From assembly GCA_905221605.1 (NCBI GenBank), contig CAJNDS010002521.1, positions 102,501-166,500 of the forward strand: a stretch of 64,000 bases of DNA, read 5' to 3'. Both the position numbers and the translations under genes were made by a program. Position 1 is the first letter of the stretch. Each line of letters opens with the position of its first letter. This document shows, piece after piece, positions 12,301-22,403 of the stretch. Source of the DNA: Symbiodinium natans (taxonomy: Eukaryota; Sar; Dinophyceae; Suessiales; Symbiodiniaceae). The notes under the pieces were generated by a model, which ran no database searches, was not told where the DNA came from, and was given only the letters and a program-made list of their open reading frames with translations.

Positions 12301-15300
12301 CGCAGGCTGAGAGCAGGGCTCCATATCTTCGTGATGCCATCGTCATACGTCGCGGCAAGGAAGAGCCTCAGGTTAAGGGACTTGGTGTAGGGTTTAGGGT
12401 TTAGGGTTTAGGGTTTAGGGTTTAGGGTTTAGGGTTTAGGGTTTAGGGTTTAGGGTTTAGGGTTTAGGGCTAGGATTGGGTTTACTTCATCTCTAAACGC
12501 TAAACCCTAAAGCCTAAACCCTAATCTCTAAAACCGTAAACCGTTTGAGGGTTTCAGGTTTTCGGGCTGTAGCGTCCAAGGGCTCCAGCACGGGGGCTTA
12601 CCCCCCTACGCCCTAAAACCCTAAACCCTAAACCCTAAACGCTAATAAGGGTGCAAGTGCTTATAGGGGATCCTAAGCCCAGGGTTGGGACTTAGAGCTT
12701 GTAGGCTTCAGGTCTGAAGCTTCAGACTTTAAGACAAACCCTAAACCCTAAACCCTAAAGTATGCACAACAAGGGTCCTTTGTATATGGGTTATGGCCTG
12801 AGGTGTTCTTTTCCATGCACGCCCGGCACCAGCGTCAAGAAGTCGGACGGGCACCTGTTGGGACAGAGTTCTCCACTCCTCGGGCGTCTTCAGCACGGGA
12901 AGAAGGCCAGGAACTCCTTGGCCCTCAACCCTAAACCCTAAACCCTAAACCCTAAACCCTAAACTGAGCTGGGTCTGCTAGTTGAGGCGCTCTCGGTTTG
13001 TCTGCGCCATCTTTGTCCCGTTCTCCTTGCGAGTTTGTGAGCGCACTTGGTTATTGGCATATGGCTCCATGACTACTATTTACCTAAGAACCCCCCCCCC
13101 CCCAAAAAAAAAAAAGATAATAGTATAATCCCTATGTTGCCCTTAAAAGGAAGAAGCCATTGCGTTTTTGGCGAGGTTCTTAAGGCCGCCAAAGCGTCTG
13201 AACAGGGCCGGGAGTGGTTTTTGCTGCCAGCTGTGATCATCGGCTATTTTTTGTTACCCTGAAACCTAAACACCCTACAAACCCCAAACCCTAAACCCCA
13301 AACCCCAAACCCCAAACCCTAAACCTTAACCAAACCCTAAACACTAAACACTAAACCCTAAACCCGGGGACAGTAGGGCTTAGGGCTTGTGAGGTTGTGG
13401 GTTTCAAGCTCTACGTCCGAGGGTCAGGGCTCGACACTTCGGGGTCGCTTTTTGCGACATTGATACATAAGGAGTTTAGGGTTTAGGGTTTTAAAGTTTA
13501 GGGTTTAGGGTTTACATAGACCCTACTTAGGTTCAGGATGTATAGGGCGAGCACCGACGGAGCCCCCACATTGCAATTCTGCGACACTTCCTTGGCTCCC
13601 ACAAGCCCCAAAACCCTAAACCCTAAACCCTAGACCCTAAACCCTAAACCCTAAACCCTAAAACCCACACCGTCAACCCTGGGTCCAGGTGTACTTGTCT
13701 CCTTTGATGCCAGGCCGCTCTGGATACCGAATGGCAGCGACCTCAGCGTGGATTTGCAGAGTCCCTAAGGTTTTGAAAAGGTGCGGGGGGGGGGGGGGGG
13801 GGGGGGGGTGGTTTAGGGTTTAGGGTTTGGGGTATAGGTTTCGGGTTTAGGGTTGAGGGCCCTCAACTCCCCGACTAGTGCTCCCTCCTAGTTGATCCTA
13901 AACCCTAACTCTAAAGGCTTATTGGTAGGAGGCAAGCTTGGGGGTTGAGGTTTGAACCAGCAAATGCACACCAACGGGAGCTTCGCCGTGCCGGCCTTCT
14001 TTCGGGTCTAGGGTCTAGGGTCCAGGGTCCAGGGTCCAGGGTCTAGGGTCTAGGGTTTAGGGTTTAGGGTTTAGGGTTTAGGGTTTAGGGCGCAAAAACC
14101 TTTACGCTAAACCCTCAACACTCAACACCGCACCTCTTCAAGTTCGTTAAGGCTTTGGCTTCACAAGCGCCCCCGGATGAAACTTCTTCAAGCACCCCTA
14201 CACTGTAAACAGCCCCGTAAAACCTTACAGAATTCTGGGCTTGGGGTTTAGGGTTTCGAAAGTACCTGGACCCCCAAAGTATGCAAACCAAAAATCCAGC
14301 CCAATACCTACAAGAAAGGGCCGTTATTCTACATACTTAAGGGGTATAGGGTTTAGGGTTTAGGGTGCAGAGTTTAGGGTTTAGGATTTAGGGTTTAGAG
14401 TTTAGGGCTTAGAATGTAGGATTTATGAACCTTTCTGGGGAAGCGGCAGTGCAGCCGTCACTGAGGCCGGCTTCCTCCAGCGTGAAAGTGTCGTCCAAGA
14501 CCTGACGAGGTGGGTTGGGCTTTCGGGTGTTGGGTTTCGGGTTTAGGGTTTAGGGGTTAGGGTTTAGGGTTTAGGGTTCAGGGTTCAGGGTTCAGGGTTC
14601 AGGGTTCAGGGTTCAGGGTTCAGGGTTCAGGGTTCAGGGTTTAGGGTTTAGGGTTTAGGGTTTAGGGTTTAGGGTTTAGGGTTTAGGGTTTAGGGTTGCA
14701 TGTTGCCAGTGGAGACAAACATCCATCAACTCTGCGGGATCTTGAGGTAGAAATCCAGGGGCGGCCTTTGGCCGCCCCAGGCAGACCGAACCATGCTACT
14801 GCTGCCGCTTCTTTGGGGTAAGTTGAACACCGATTCTATACCCCTCCTTAGAACCATAGGAAGAATACATTTGTTGCTAGTCCTCTTTGTTTGGTTTTGT
14901 ATGCATAGAAACTGAATAATTCCAAAGGAGACTATAAGATTTGAGCAAAGCATAGGCAAAGGAAGTAGGTAGTAAAGGAGCCGAGTTACAAATGTGGGCA
15001 ATTCTCATGTCATTCCAATACAATGGCAACACAAACTGGCCAACAGACCATTCCATTTCAGCACGCTCCCATGTTAATTAGCCTCTGAAGCACCGGAACT
15101 CTAACCGCCCTTCTGCCCGGGAGCGCAAGTTAAAACCCAGTGCCACTGTTCCACATTCCTTTTAACCCCAAACCCTAAACCCTAAACCCTAAACTCTAAA
15201 CCCTAAACCCTAAACCCTAAACCCTAAACTGAGACTGAAAAGATGCCCAAGAAAGCCTGCGACGCACCGGACCCTAGCCGCCCGCAAGCCCTCGGGCCAA

Positions 15301-17248
15301 CCCAAAACCTGGCTTAGGGTTTGCAGGGTTTAGGGTTTAGGGTTTAGGGTTTGGGGTTTGGGATTTGGGGTTTGGGGTTTGGGGTTTGCCAAGTAAACCC
15401 ACAAAATCCCTCCAGCCTGCGACTGGTACGCCAGCATCAAGTTCAATTCCTCGGCGCGCGCCTGGCAGCAGAGAATTTGGAGCCAATATCGGGGCCTATC
15501 GTTGATGAGAATATACTGCATGATCCGGACTTTCTGAGGTTTAGGGTAAAGGCACCTCCCTAAACCCTAAACCCTAAACCCTAAACCCTAAACCCTAAAC
15601 CCTAAACCCTAAACCCTGAACCCTGAACCCTAAACCCTAAACCCTAAACCCTGAACCCTGAACCCTGAACTAGAAATGGGGACTCGGGAGCGATGATCTT
15701 GGATTTTCGGCTCCTGTATTACAGGAGGAGCACCCCCGGAAATACAGAACCTAAAGGCCAGAAGCTGTCCTAAAAGCTGCGGGCTTCAAGACTCTGCGGT
15801 TTAGGGTTTAGGGTTTAGGGTTTAGGGTTTAGGGTGTAGGGTGTAGGGTTTAGGGTTTAGGGTTTAGGGAACTTGCCCCTGATCGCTAGACCCTAAACCC
15901 TGAACCCTGAACCATAAAAAGTCGTATAGGTCGGTTTATCTGAGAAGGTGTAGCTCGGCCTGGAAGGTCGTCGGCACCAGGGGGCACCCTCATAACCCTG
16001 AACCCGACATTCCGGGCAAGAGGCCAAAACGCCTCTTGAGCGCACATGGGGTTTGTGCTTAAAAACGCCCCTAAACCCTAAACCCTAAACCCTACACCCT
16101 AGACCCTACACCCTAAACCCTAAACCCTAAACCCCCCTGAAGGGGCTCGAGCCCAGTACAAAACGCGCCCAACTTGAATCAAAAAGGAGGCGCGGCCTCC
16201 TGGAAAGCCCTTCGCCTTCACCACCTTCACCTCCCCATGCTCTGAACCCTGAAAGGCCACAAGAGGGTTGAGGCTTTAGGGTTTAAAAGCAAGCAGCGAC
16301 AGGAAATCGCACCTAAATCCCTGCACCCTAAACCCTAATCCCTAAACCCTAAACCCTAAACCCTAAACCCTGAACCGAATTGAGGCTCCGACGGCGGTCT
16401 TGATAGCCATAACCAGCTCGCCGACCGTTTGGAGGGAGTGGACCTTCATCCTGTGCCCAAGGCTCGGCTTCCCATTAGGGTTTAGAATTTTGAGGGTTTA
16501 GGGTTTGGGGTTTAGGGTTTGGGGTTTAGGGTTTAGGGTTTAGGGTGCGGCTGGCCATTAGGGTTTAGGGTGTTAAGGGTTTAGGGCTTTTCCCAAGAGG
16601 TGAGCCCTTTCCTCCGTGTGACCTAAACCCAGGGAGGCAAGGAAGAAGCCTTCATGGGAACCCCTGCCTTTTGGGAGACACTAGAGGCTGATGAAGTGGA
16701 CTTCAGAAAGGTGCACTTCGAACCCACACATAAGCCCCTTCAGGGTTTAGGGTTTAGGGTTTAAGGTTTAGGGTTTAGGGTTTAGGGCTTAGGGTTTAGG
16801 GTTTCGGCTTTCGGGTTTAGGACGCCAAATAGCAAAAATTAGGTTACAGCTGCGTACAGGCATATGTTTTTGCTGTGAATCCTGCAGCCGGCCCTGTGGT
16901 CGCTGAAAGACAGGGTTTGGGATGATTTGTTCTTGGGGGTTTAGGGTTTAGGGTTTAGGGTTTAGGGTTTAGGGGTTTAGGGGTTTGGGGTTTGGGGTTT
17001 AGGGCTTAGGGTTTAGGGTTTAGGTTCATTAGGGCTAATCTAGGGCTTTTGGGGGGTTAAGGTCCCCACTAACCCTAAACCCTACAACTTAAACCCTACG
17101 CCCTAAACCCTAAACTCTAAACCCTAAACCCTAAACCCTAAACCCTAAACCCTACGCCCTAATCCCAAACCCACTGCCAAGCCCTCTTGGTCACGGGCTT
17201 CGCCAGCGGGATGCCGTTCATCCGCGTGATGAGCAAGGTGAAGTACTC
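1608..17248 (-). CDS. Copy L core: ubiquitin-like + WD40 repeat protein, 16 micro-exons
   Basis: This is the paralogue of copy R: 16 exons, 654 bp, spread over 15.6 kb, with the same order, phases and lengths. Peptide identity of exon pairs is moderate by eye (roughly half of residues), while introns look unalignable apart from their telomeric repeats, so the duplication is not recent. The ubiquitin-like part ends in TLEEAGLSDG. The WD40 part includes LATGSLDR, GHSGSVASVAF and LASGSE plus DCTVRLWK. Donors are GC (8), GA (4) and GT (4). The start codon, expected upstream of 17.25 kb, was not found, and the 3' part continues past position 1. A mutually exclusive alternative to exon 11 may exist (7974-8031). 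Function beyond protein binding is not inferable. Confidence 0.88.
2025..2790. repeat. 53-bp minisatellite, about 14 units
   Basis: The unit contains CACGAATTTGGCG, GACCCGTCTGACCC and a C-run followed by CATTGTTCAG. Units differ by short indels in the C-run and by T/C changes. Open frames over it are repeat artefacts. Confidence 0.95.
3028..3052 (-). CDS. Copy L exon 15 (25-bp WD40 exon)
   Basis: Encodes RTLASGSE after a split codon; acceptor CCAG/GAGA, GA donor (GAG/GACTCT). Confidence 0.87.
3594..3646 (-). CDS. Copy L exon 14 (WD40 GHSGSVASVAFS)
   Basis: Encodes VFSGHSGSVASVAFSSD plus a split Ser; acceptor CAAG/GTC, GC donor (TC/GCGCCC), 53 bp. Confidence 0.93.
3661..3783. repeat. Interstitial telomeric array (TTTAGGG), about 17 perfect units
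   Basis: Uninterrupted TTTAGGG units directly 5' (transcript sense) of copy L exon 14. Confidence 0.98.
3903..4362. repeat. About 26-bp minisatellite (TGTGGAGGCCTTGCGCG)
   Basis: About 17 units of a TGTGGAGGCCTTGCG core plus a variable T-run of 5-9 bases. It is open in several frames on both strands, so the predicted proteins here are spurious. Confidence 0.95.
5098..5208. mobile_element. Foldback element, family E
   Basis: ACTCTTAGTAGGGAATGAGG pairs with the CCCTCATCATTCCCT end; inner arms carry GGTACC. Sister copies at 11265-11375 and 52085-52175. Confidence 0.65.
5287..5329 (-). CDS. Copy L exon 13 (WD40 strand TAITWDFETAQ)
   Basis: Encodes TAITWDFETAQAVR; acceptor ACAG/GACA, GT donor (AGG/GTCCGG), 43 bp. 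Joined to exon 12 it reads SLDR-TAITWDFE. Confidence 0.92.
5340..5610. repeat. Degenerate telomeric array mixing TTTAGGG and TTTGGGG
   Basis: A 7-bp period is kept throughout while A/G alternates at the fourth base; TTTGGGG runs are locally homogenised, suggesting slippage within the array. Confidence 0.95.
5840..5886 (-). CDS. Copy L exon 12 (WD40 NGKLLATGSLD strand)
   Basis: Encodes ACSANGKLLATGSLD plus a split Arg; acceptor CCAG/GCG, GA donor (AG/GACGTC), 47 bp. Confidence 0.92.
6268..6411. repeat. About 86-bp-spaced direct repeat
   Basis: CAGATGCCACGGATGTTGGAG followed by CCAGGA.GGAGGGGAGGGAACC occurs at 6270-6319 and 6356-6409. Confidence 0.85.
7301..7337 (-). CDS. Copy L exon 11 (WD40 GH-like exon)
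   Basis: Encodes NFRAHHAPIAAV; acceptor CCAG/GAAC, GT donor (GTG/GTGCCT), 37 bp. The GH of copy R is AH here. Confidence 0.85.
7974..8031 (-). CDS. Possible alternative to copy L exon 11
   Basis: Encodes FHAFASHRAHFKLFALPDF; acceptor GCAG/GTTT, GT donor (TTT/GTAGGA). It enters in phase 2 and leaves in phase 0, exactly like exon 11 at 7301-7337, and carries a comparable H....F.LF strand. Correct telomeric flanks. No copy R partner was found. Confidence 0.4.
8284..8330 (-). CDS. Copy L exon 10 (WD40 DGYVQL strand)
   Basis: Encodes DGYVQLRSVTSGDIM plus a split Arg; acceptor GGAG/GAC, GT donor, 47 bp. The W of the DGTVQLW motif is replaced by Arg here. The intron above ends in the opposite telomeric orientation, one of the few exceptions. 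Confidence 0.87.
9143..9173 (-). CDS. Copy L exon 9 (31-bp WD40 exon)
   Basis: Encodes SGLSLVLGMM; acceptor GCAG/GTCC, GA donor (ATG/GAGCGC). Confidence 0.82.
9530..9640. repeat. (TA)/(TACATA) low-complexity tract
   Basis: AT-rich dinucleotide and ATACAT repeats. A similar tract is at 42059-42130. Confidence 0.9.
10365..10412 (-). CDS. Copy L exon 8 (WD40 strand)
   Basis: Encodes TIEGVSSVVTGVAFA plus a split Ala; acceptor CCAG/GACG, GC donor, 48 bp. Confidence 0.85.
10600..11110 (-). CDS. Two open pieces inside copy L intron 7
   Basis: At about 10910-11110 a 68-codon frame contains WPSLTPVKEEVKLEMDFG and a Ser/Asp-rich tail. At 10600-10855 another contains LHLSVALGALHHWLAKGLEL. Both read like protein, but neither has a copy R partner and the opposite strand is open as well. 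Could be an exon of another gene or chance. Confidence 0.25.
11575..11599 (-). CDS. Copy L exon 7 (25-bp WD40 turn exon)
   Basis: Encodes AETGNCE plus a split Arg; acceptor CGAG/GT, GA donor (GAGAG/GACTCC). Restores IWS-AETGNCER-TIEG spacing, as in copy R. Confidence 0.82.
12320..12366 (-). CDS. Copy L exon 6 (WD40 strand with DDG..IW)
   Basis: Encodes LFLAATYDDGITKIW plus a split Ser; acceptor TGAG/GCTC, GC donor, 47 bp. Confidence 0.88.
12835..12925 (-). CDS. Open piece GLLPVLKTPEEWRTLSQQ in copy L intron 5
   Basis: Follows an AG and ends at a GT donor (CAACAG/GTGCCC). Protein-like, but not needed for the WD40 join and without a copy R partner. Confidence 0.25.
13728..13750 (-). CDS. Copy L exon 5 (WD40, 23 bp)
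   Basis: Encodes VAAIRYPE with a split last codon; acceptor TGAG/GTC, GC donor (GA/GCGGCC). The upstream frame (TLQIHAE) is open, so the true start may lie further up. Confidence 0.75.
14448..14501 (-). CDS. Copy L exon 4 (ubiquitin-like C-terminal signature)
   Basis: Encodes VLDDTFTLEEAGLSDGCT; acceptor TCAG/GTC, GC donor (ACT/GCCGCT), 54 bp. TLEEAGLSDG is the classic end of a ubiquitin-like fold. Confidence 0.87.
14520..14696. repeat. Telomeric array with a homogenised TTCAGGG block
   Basis: TTTAGGG units, then about nine TTCAGGG units, then TTTAGGG again. A similar TTCAGGG block occurs at 28437-28480. Confidence 0.95.
15417..15461 (-). CDS. Copy L exon 3 (ubiquitin-like middle)
   Basis: Encodes ARAEELNLMLAYQSQ; acceptor CCAG/GCG, GC donor (CAG/GCTGGA), 45 bp. 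Chosen over a longer plus-strand open frame (15351-15563) because it matches copy R exon 3 in length, phase and peptide. Confidence 0.78.
16396..16450 (-). CDS. Copy L exon 2 (ubiquitin-like strand 2 and helix)
   Basis: Encodes MKVHSLQTVGELVMAIKT; acceptor ACAG/GATG, GC donor (ACC/GCCGTC), 55 bp. Confidence 0.87.
17199..17248 (-). CDS. Copy L exon 1 (ubiquitin-like strands 1-2)
   Basis: Encodes EYFTLLITRMNGIPLAK; acceptor CGAG/GAG, GC donor (AA/GCCCGTG), 50 bp, phase 2 end. Aligns with copy R exon 1 at E.F.L.I.RM.G..LAK. Confidence 0.87.
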
Positions 17249-17517
17249 CTCGCCCAGGGTTTAGGGTTTAGGGTTTAGGGTTTAGGGTTTAGGGTTTAGG
17301 GTTTAGGGGAGGGGGGGGGGTTTAAGGTTTTAGGGCTTCAGGGTATAGTTAGGGTTCTGGGTCTAGGGTTTTAGGGTTTAGGGTGTTAGGGTATAATTAG
17401 GGTTTGGGGTCTAGGGTTTTGGGGGTTTAGGGGTTTAAGGGTTTAGGGTTTAGGGGCACTTCTACCTCGAACTTTACTGGGCCATTTTGAGGAACTGTCG
17501 ATAAGGCATCTAGTTTC

Positions 17518-17607
17518 TTAGCTCTCCATTCTAATAACCACGGCCCGAAGCATCCTAGAACTTCTGAGCTTCGGGAGGGACGACAAAAGCTGGCCCAATG
17601 CGCTCAG
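17518..17607 (-). CDS. Possible terminal coding piece with stop TAA
   Basis: Minus-strand frame beginning LSALGQLLSSLPKL and ending VVIRMES-stop. It sits just upstream of copy L exon 1, where the end of copy R would be expected. A similar short sequence (TTTCTTAGCTCTCCA...AATAACC) recurs at about 7888-7910, so it may instead be a repeat. Confidence 0.25.
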   Translation of the reverse strand: MSALGQLLSSLPKLRSSRMLRAVVIRMES

Positions 17608-17644
17608 GCAAAACACCTAAACCCACGCCCTGTTTTTTGTTTTC

Positions 17645-17768
17645 TATCTCTCTCTCTCTCTCTCTCTTTCGCTCTCTCTTTCTGTTTCTCTCTCTCTCTC
17701 TCTCTGTCTCTCTCGCTCTCTCTTTCTGTTTCTCTCTCTCTCTCTCTGTCTGTCTGTCTGTCTGTCTT
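17645..17768. repeat. (TC)n microsatellite with TCTG tail
   Basis: Imperfect CT dinucleotide repeats ending in (TCTG)n. Separates candidate copy R sequence from copy L exon 1. Confidence 0.95.
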
Positions 17769-17769
17769 T

Positions 17770-18410
17770 CTAGACGTATCTATCTGTGTATGTATATAGA
17801 GATATTCTCTTATATCAGACCCTCTGAACCCTAAACCCTAAACCCTCCATTTGTATGTACATAAATATCTATACATATATAAATACATAGATGTACACAT
17901 ACACATATATACCTACGTTATAGACTCGATACATCCGAAACCATGAAGCCCTTAGACCGCCACTCTTGCAAGGAGACCCCCAGGCTGGGCGGGGGGGGGG
18001 AGGAATTGGAGTTGAAGGCTCTGGGATCCACCAGTATGGGTTTAAAATAGGGTTTAGGGTTTAGGGTTTAGGGTTTAGGGTTTAGGGTTTAGGGTTTAGG
18101 GTTTGGGGTTTGGGGTTTGGGGTTTGGGGTTTAGGGCCGAGGAATACCAAGGCGCTCCCCTTTTTTGGCATTGGGATGTCTAAAAAGAGGAACCTGCGCC
18201 TTCCCAACCCTGAATCCGACCCTAAGCGTTTAGGGTTTAAGGCCGAATTCCTCTACACCACACTGACATGGAGGCAAATGGGGTTGATGGTCTGGGAGGA
18301 TTTGTAGGGTTCATAGGGATCACAGGGTGTAACTTTAGGCTTTATAGGGTGCTTAACGGGTTTGTAAAGGTCTTATTGTAAGGTTTGTGAAGGTCAGGCT
18401 TTCCAGAACC
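17770..18410. other. Interval between copy R tail and copy L, no firm gene
   Basis: AT-rich ATACATA repeats to 17930, a G-run, a telomeric array at 18050-18135, and a plus-strand frame (18110-18307) of uncertain meaning. Copy L's promoter and first exon should lie between here and 17248, but no signal was recognised; dinoflagellates lack clear TATA boxes. Confidence 0.5.
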
Positions 18411-18418
18411 TCCTAAAC

Positions 18419-18466
18419 CGCCCCTGCAACCCACCGGCATGCAATCGAGTGGAGAGATCTGAGCTC
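18419..18466 (-). CDS. Candidate exon: ELRSLHSIACRWVAGA
   Basis: 48 bp, phase 0, acceptor AGAG/GAG; the donor is GTTTAGG, i.e. the intron would begin directly with a telomere-like unit. The minus frame upstream stays open to 18736, so the exon could be longer (up to 107 codons). Confidence 0.4.
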
Positions 18467-19142
18467 CTCTTGGACACGTGGGGCAGGGCTCAGGGTGCGG
18501 GGCTTAGTAGCTGAGGGACCCGAAGTCCTAAACCCAAAAAATGCCGCTGCTCGGGCCGCGGCCGATTGAGGCGGCTTGGCTTTTGCCTCGCAGTAGGGCT
18601 TCAGGCTTGTCTTAGAGTCAAGGGTAGTATATAAGCTGCGAATGGAAGGGAAACACCCTGCATAGACTGTCTGCATGAGCTTTGTAAAGAAAACAACCCT
18701 AAAGAAAGCGATAAAGGGTATCCTAGACTTCAACAAGTAACCCCTGCACCATTACAAGGGCCCGTAGTATGGGCCCTTCATCCTGGATAGTTAAAAACCA
18801 CCTCTTTCCCCCTTGTATACCCTGTAAATCCAAGGGTCCATGCAGAACCCCCTAAACCCTAAACCCTAAAAGGGACCATGAAACTAGGGTATAGGGTTTG
18901 GGGCCTTAAAGTCGCTGAAACCCAAATTTGGCTTAGGGTGCGGGCGTTAGGGCATTGGGCTTTGGGCAGCTTAGGGTTCTTTCGGGTTTAGGGTTTAGGG
19001 TTTAAGGTTTAGGGTTTAGAGTTTAGGGTTTAGGGTTTAGGGTTTAGGGTTACTCAACAAACCCTAGACCCTACATCCTTAACCTGCAGCTTGAAGCCTC
19101 AGCCCTACCGTAAATCTTCATCTTGAACCCTTAACTCTTAGG

Positions 19143-19312
19143 GTAGTTACATGGTCCCTTAGTATGGGCCCTTAAAGGGGGACCCCTTATGTAAAAATAC
19201 CCCTTACAATATACCCTATAAAAAAATTAAGGCCCCTACATCAGAACCCTTTAGAGGAGATCAGGGACCATGCTTAGGGCCCATGAAGCTACCCTCAGAT
19301 TAGCCTAGCATC
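19143..19312. mobile_element. Foldback element, family C
   Basis: Inverted ends GGTAGTTACATGGTCCCTTAG and AGGGACCATG...GAAGCTACCC with GGGCCC-containing arms. Related fragments lie at 55080-55165 and in duplicated form at 60958-61100. Confidence 0.65.
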
Positions 19313-19525
19313 TTGAACCCTATATGCCTCCATTCCTAAACCCCTACTTCGAGGTTCATGGGTAGTCATAAGTAGGGTTTGCTAGTACCGTCAATGGGGT
19401 TATAAGTAGGATGATCATCCCAAAACCCTCAAGCCCTAAACCCTAAACCCCAAAGCCCTAAACCCTAAACCCTAAACCCTAAACCCTAAACCCTAAATCC
19501 TACGCCACACCCCCCTGCAGCGCAC

Positions 19526-19566
19526 AAGTCTGCCTTCTCCTCCATGGCAAAGTGTGGTCACAGCAC
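19526..19566 (-). CDS. Candidate exon: AVTTLCHGGEGRL
   Basis: 41 bp, acceptor TCAG/GT, GT donor, correct telomeric flanks on both sides. G.V..L..GGEGRLV is propeller-like. Confidence 0.4.
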
Positions 19567-19971
19567 CTGATGATGATCTGGGGCTTTGGGAAGGCGAGGG
19601 TTTAGGGATTAGGGATTAGGGATTAGGGTTTAGGGTTTAGGGCCATGGGAAGCGCGCCCCCCTCCCTCCCCACCCTCCCAAGAAGAAGAACAACAAAAAG
19701 CACAGATGTGGCATACAGGTGCAGTATGATTACAAGGTCCCGCATATTCCTACTGTACACTTGCCGTAGTCTCGGGGTGCCCAATTTGAGTCTTCCATAG
19801 TTAGGTCATCCTTTAGCGAGCTTGTGCCCTAAACCTTGCTCCACACCTCCACAACCTGGGCTCAGACCGACATGCGCCAAGGCAGGTCCAAACTGACGTG
19901 CTGGACTTAGCCTCCAAAACCTAAAACTAAAAGGGACCAGAAGGCAAAAATGACAAACTCCGGTTCTAGCG

Positions 19972-20088
19972 TCATTGGTGGCCTCCAGCTAACTCTCCAG
20001 TGCACTCAACCATTCTTGTTGCCCTATGTTTGGGGAGAAGCTCCACCCTTGCATCCGATTGCAGGACTTGCTCCATGAACGTCATCTG
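19972..20088 (-). CDS. Open piece ending in a stop, unrecognised
   Basis: Contains QMTFMEQVLQSDARVELL and ends GELAGGHQ-stop. Lies in a 330-bp stretch almost free of telomeric repeats. A possible terminal exon; no domain recognised. Confidence 0.25.
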   Translation of the reverse strand, partial: QMTFMEQVLQSDARVELLPKHRATRMVECTGELAGGHQ

Positions 20089-20893
20089 GCAAAGACTGTA
20101 ATCTGAACTAAACCCCCCAAACCCTAAAGGCCGAAAGGCCTAAACCACAAAACCCCGAAACCTCAAAGCCCTAAAGAGAGGACTCAGATCAAGCGCCACT
20201 TTCGCCAAGCGAAGAGATTTAGGGTCTCGGGTATATAGTGTCATAGGGTCATATAGGGTTCTAGGGGTATAGTGTTAGGGTTTAGGGTTTAATCGCCCCT
20301 AAACCCTAAACCCTAAACCCTAAACCCTAAACCCTAAACCCTAAACCCTAAACCCTAAACCCTAAACCCCAAACCCTAAACCCTGGACTCTTGTTAGGTT
20401 TGCCTTGCACTCTTCCTATGGTTTAAGCCCCCGGCTCTTGATGGGACTGAATCCCCCTGTCAAGGGACAAAAGGAGGGACCCTTATGAGGGACCTTAGGT
20501 GTTATTTAGCGGGGTATTTGGGGCTACTTGGATATTTTAGGACAATAAAGTGTCCCTCCTTTTACCCCTGAATAGACTCTTTAAAAGCCTCAAGGTCTAA
20601 TGGAACCCTATGTGCCCCCAGGAAGCCGAAGGTTCAAGAGGCTTAATTGAGGGTACCTTGGGCTGGTTTCCTCAGGAAACTCTAAACCCGAAAAGGGTTT
20701 AGGGTTTAGGGTTTAGGGTTTAGGGTTTAGGGTTTAGGGTTTAGGCTTACATACCCAAAACCCAAAACCCAAAACCTAAACCCAGGGCTTAGGGCTCCGG
20801 AGCCCTCGTCAACAACACAAAACCCCGAGCCCTAAACCCTAAACCCTAAACCCTGAACCCTAAACCCTAAACCCTAAACCCCAAACCCCAAGC

Positions 20894-20979
20894 CCAGCAT
20901 ATCCCAGCATTTCGGAAGCTGTCCTTTTTTGTTCGCCTTTGCCGGGGCATTGTTCAGGAATGCACGGAGAAGCCACACC
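20894..20979 (-). CDS. Candidate exon: VWLLRAFLNN...PKCWDM
   Basis: Open for 28 codons, acceptor TTAG/GG and GC donor, flanked left by CCCTAAA. VWLL may be a WD40 strand; the rest is Lys/Ala-rich. Phase does not fit the exon above. Confidence 0.35.
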
Positions 20980-21507
20980 CTAAGGTGCCTTGTTAGGGTT
21001 TTTAGGGTTTACTGCTTGGGGTTTAGGATTTTAGGGTTTCTAGGGACTAGGGTTTAGGGTTACCGTTAAATACCTTGCTAGAGTTGCTTACAATTTAGAA
21101 TCCTTAAGTTTAGGGGCTAAGGATTGACGGTTGCGATTTGAGGGCTTTACATTGTCATCCGCAATTTGGGGTTTAGGGTGTAGTTAAGTATCCGGGCTTT
21201 GGGCATGTGGGCACGGGACGCCCCGGCATCCCGAACCACTTGGCTGTGTGTCTCCAAAAAGCGATGTCGCAACGTCCTTGTCGCAACGAACGCCGGTCAA
21301 ACACCGAGCTACAGTGATTGTACAGGTCCTTGATGGAAGGGTAGGTAGTCCAATGCTCCCTCGTAATCTCTAGTAGTCCCAGACTCCTGAATGGTTAGGG
21401 CGGTTTAGGTTCAGGGTTTAGGGTTTAGGGTTTAGGGTTTAGGGTTTAGGGTTTAGGGTTTAGGGTTTAGACATGTTCAGCAGCTTGGAAACCCGGGCAC
21501 GAATAAC

Positions 21508-21542
21508 TCTTACGCCGCAGGTGGGATGGTGCATCTTGCCTC
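21508..21542 (-). CDS. Candidate exon: GKMHHPTCGVR
   Basis: 35 bp with acceptor GGAG/GA and GT donor, entering in phase 1 as required by 22404-22440. GK.......CGVR.. has WD40 strand spacing. Weak on its own. Confidence 0.4.
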
Positions 21543-22153
21543 CTCCCAGCGGCAGAGGACGCTGGCTGGCTCTGGAGGCCAGAAGGCTTAGGGTTTAGGG
21601 TTTATGGTTTAGGGTTTAGGGTTTAGGGTTTAGGGTTAAGGGTTAAGGGTTTAGGGCATAGGGTTTAGGGTGCTTCTTGCTGGCCGACTCTTGGTTTCGA
21701 GGAAGTTCTACACAAAACGAATGTACCCAGTGAAAAGGCCCTAAATGCTTCTTTAAGATTGCCTACTCTGCACTTTCGGCCTTAATGACCCCGCAATGAC
21801 CTACACAAGCCCCACACAAACTCCCAACGAAACCTAGGAAAAGGGGGGCCCTAAACCCTAAACCCTAAACCCTAAACCCTAAACCCTAAACCCTAAACCC
21901 TTAACCCGGGGGCAAGAGTCGGAGAGTGCTCTTTTGGTCAATGGGGTTTTCCTAAACCCTAAACCCTGAACCCTAAACCGGTTTGTACTGTAAGGGAACC
22001 CTACCACAAGCAAGTTTGAAACAAACCCACGTCCAGGATCTTCAACTAAATGCCTGACCCTAAAATTCCGCATTCCCTAAAACAAACCCCGAAACTGCTA
22101 ATCCCCTAAGCCCTACACCCCGAAACCCCGAAACCCCGAAACCCTAAGCCCAA

Positions 22154-22303
22154 GGCCACCCGAAGACCAGCCTGGAACCGCTCATGAGTTCCTGAGTGGT
22201 GCTCTCGACGACTACGAAAAGTTACGATCGAAAAACTCCAGCACAACTGCGCTGTGTCTCCGCATTCCTGTCGCAACCAAGCTTGAAGCTTCTGCTTGGC
22301 ACC
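22154..22303 (-). CDS. Open piece of about 50 codons, unrecognised
   Basis: Contains AKQKLQAWLRQECGDTAQLC and continues open to GLRVA. Basic and helical-looking. It lies between candidate exons 22404 and 21508, so it could be an extra exon or intron sequence. Confidence 0.3.
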
Positions 22304-22403
22304 CTGACTCCAAAATCCCCCCCCCCCCCCCCCCCCCCCCCAAACCCTAAACCCTAAACCCTAAACCCTAAATAGACCCCCAAAATCCCCCTTAAGCCCA
22401 AAC

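Noticed and set aside
15351-15563. Plus-strand frame LRLVRQHQVQFLGARLAAEN as a gene
   Set aside because: Its complement contains copy L exon 3, which matches copy R exon 3 in length, phase and peptide.
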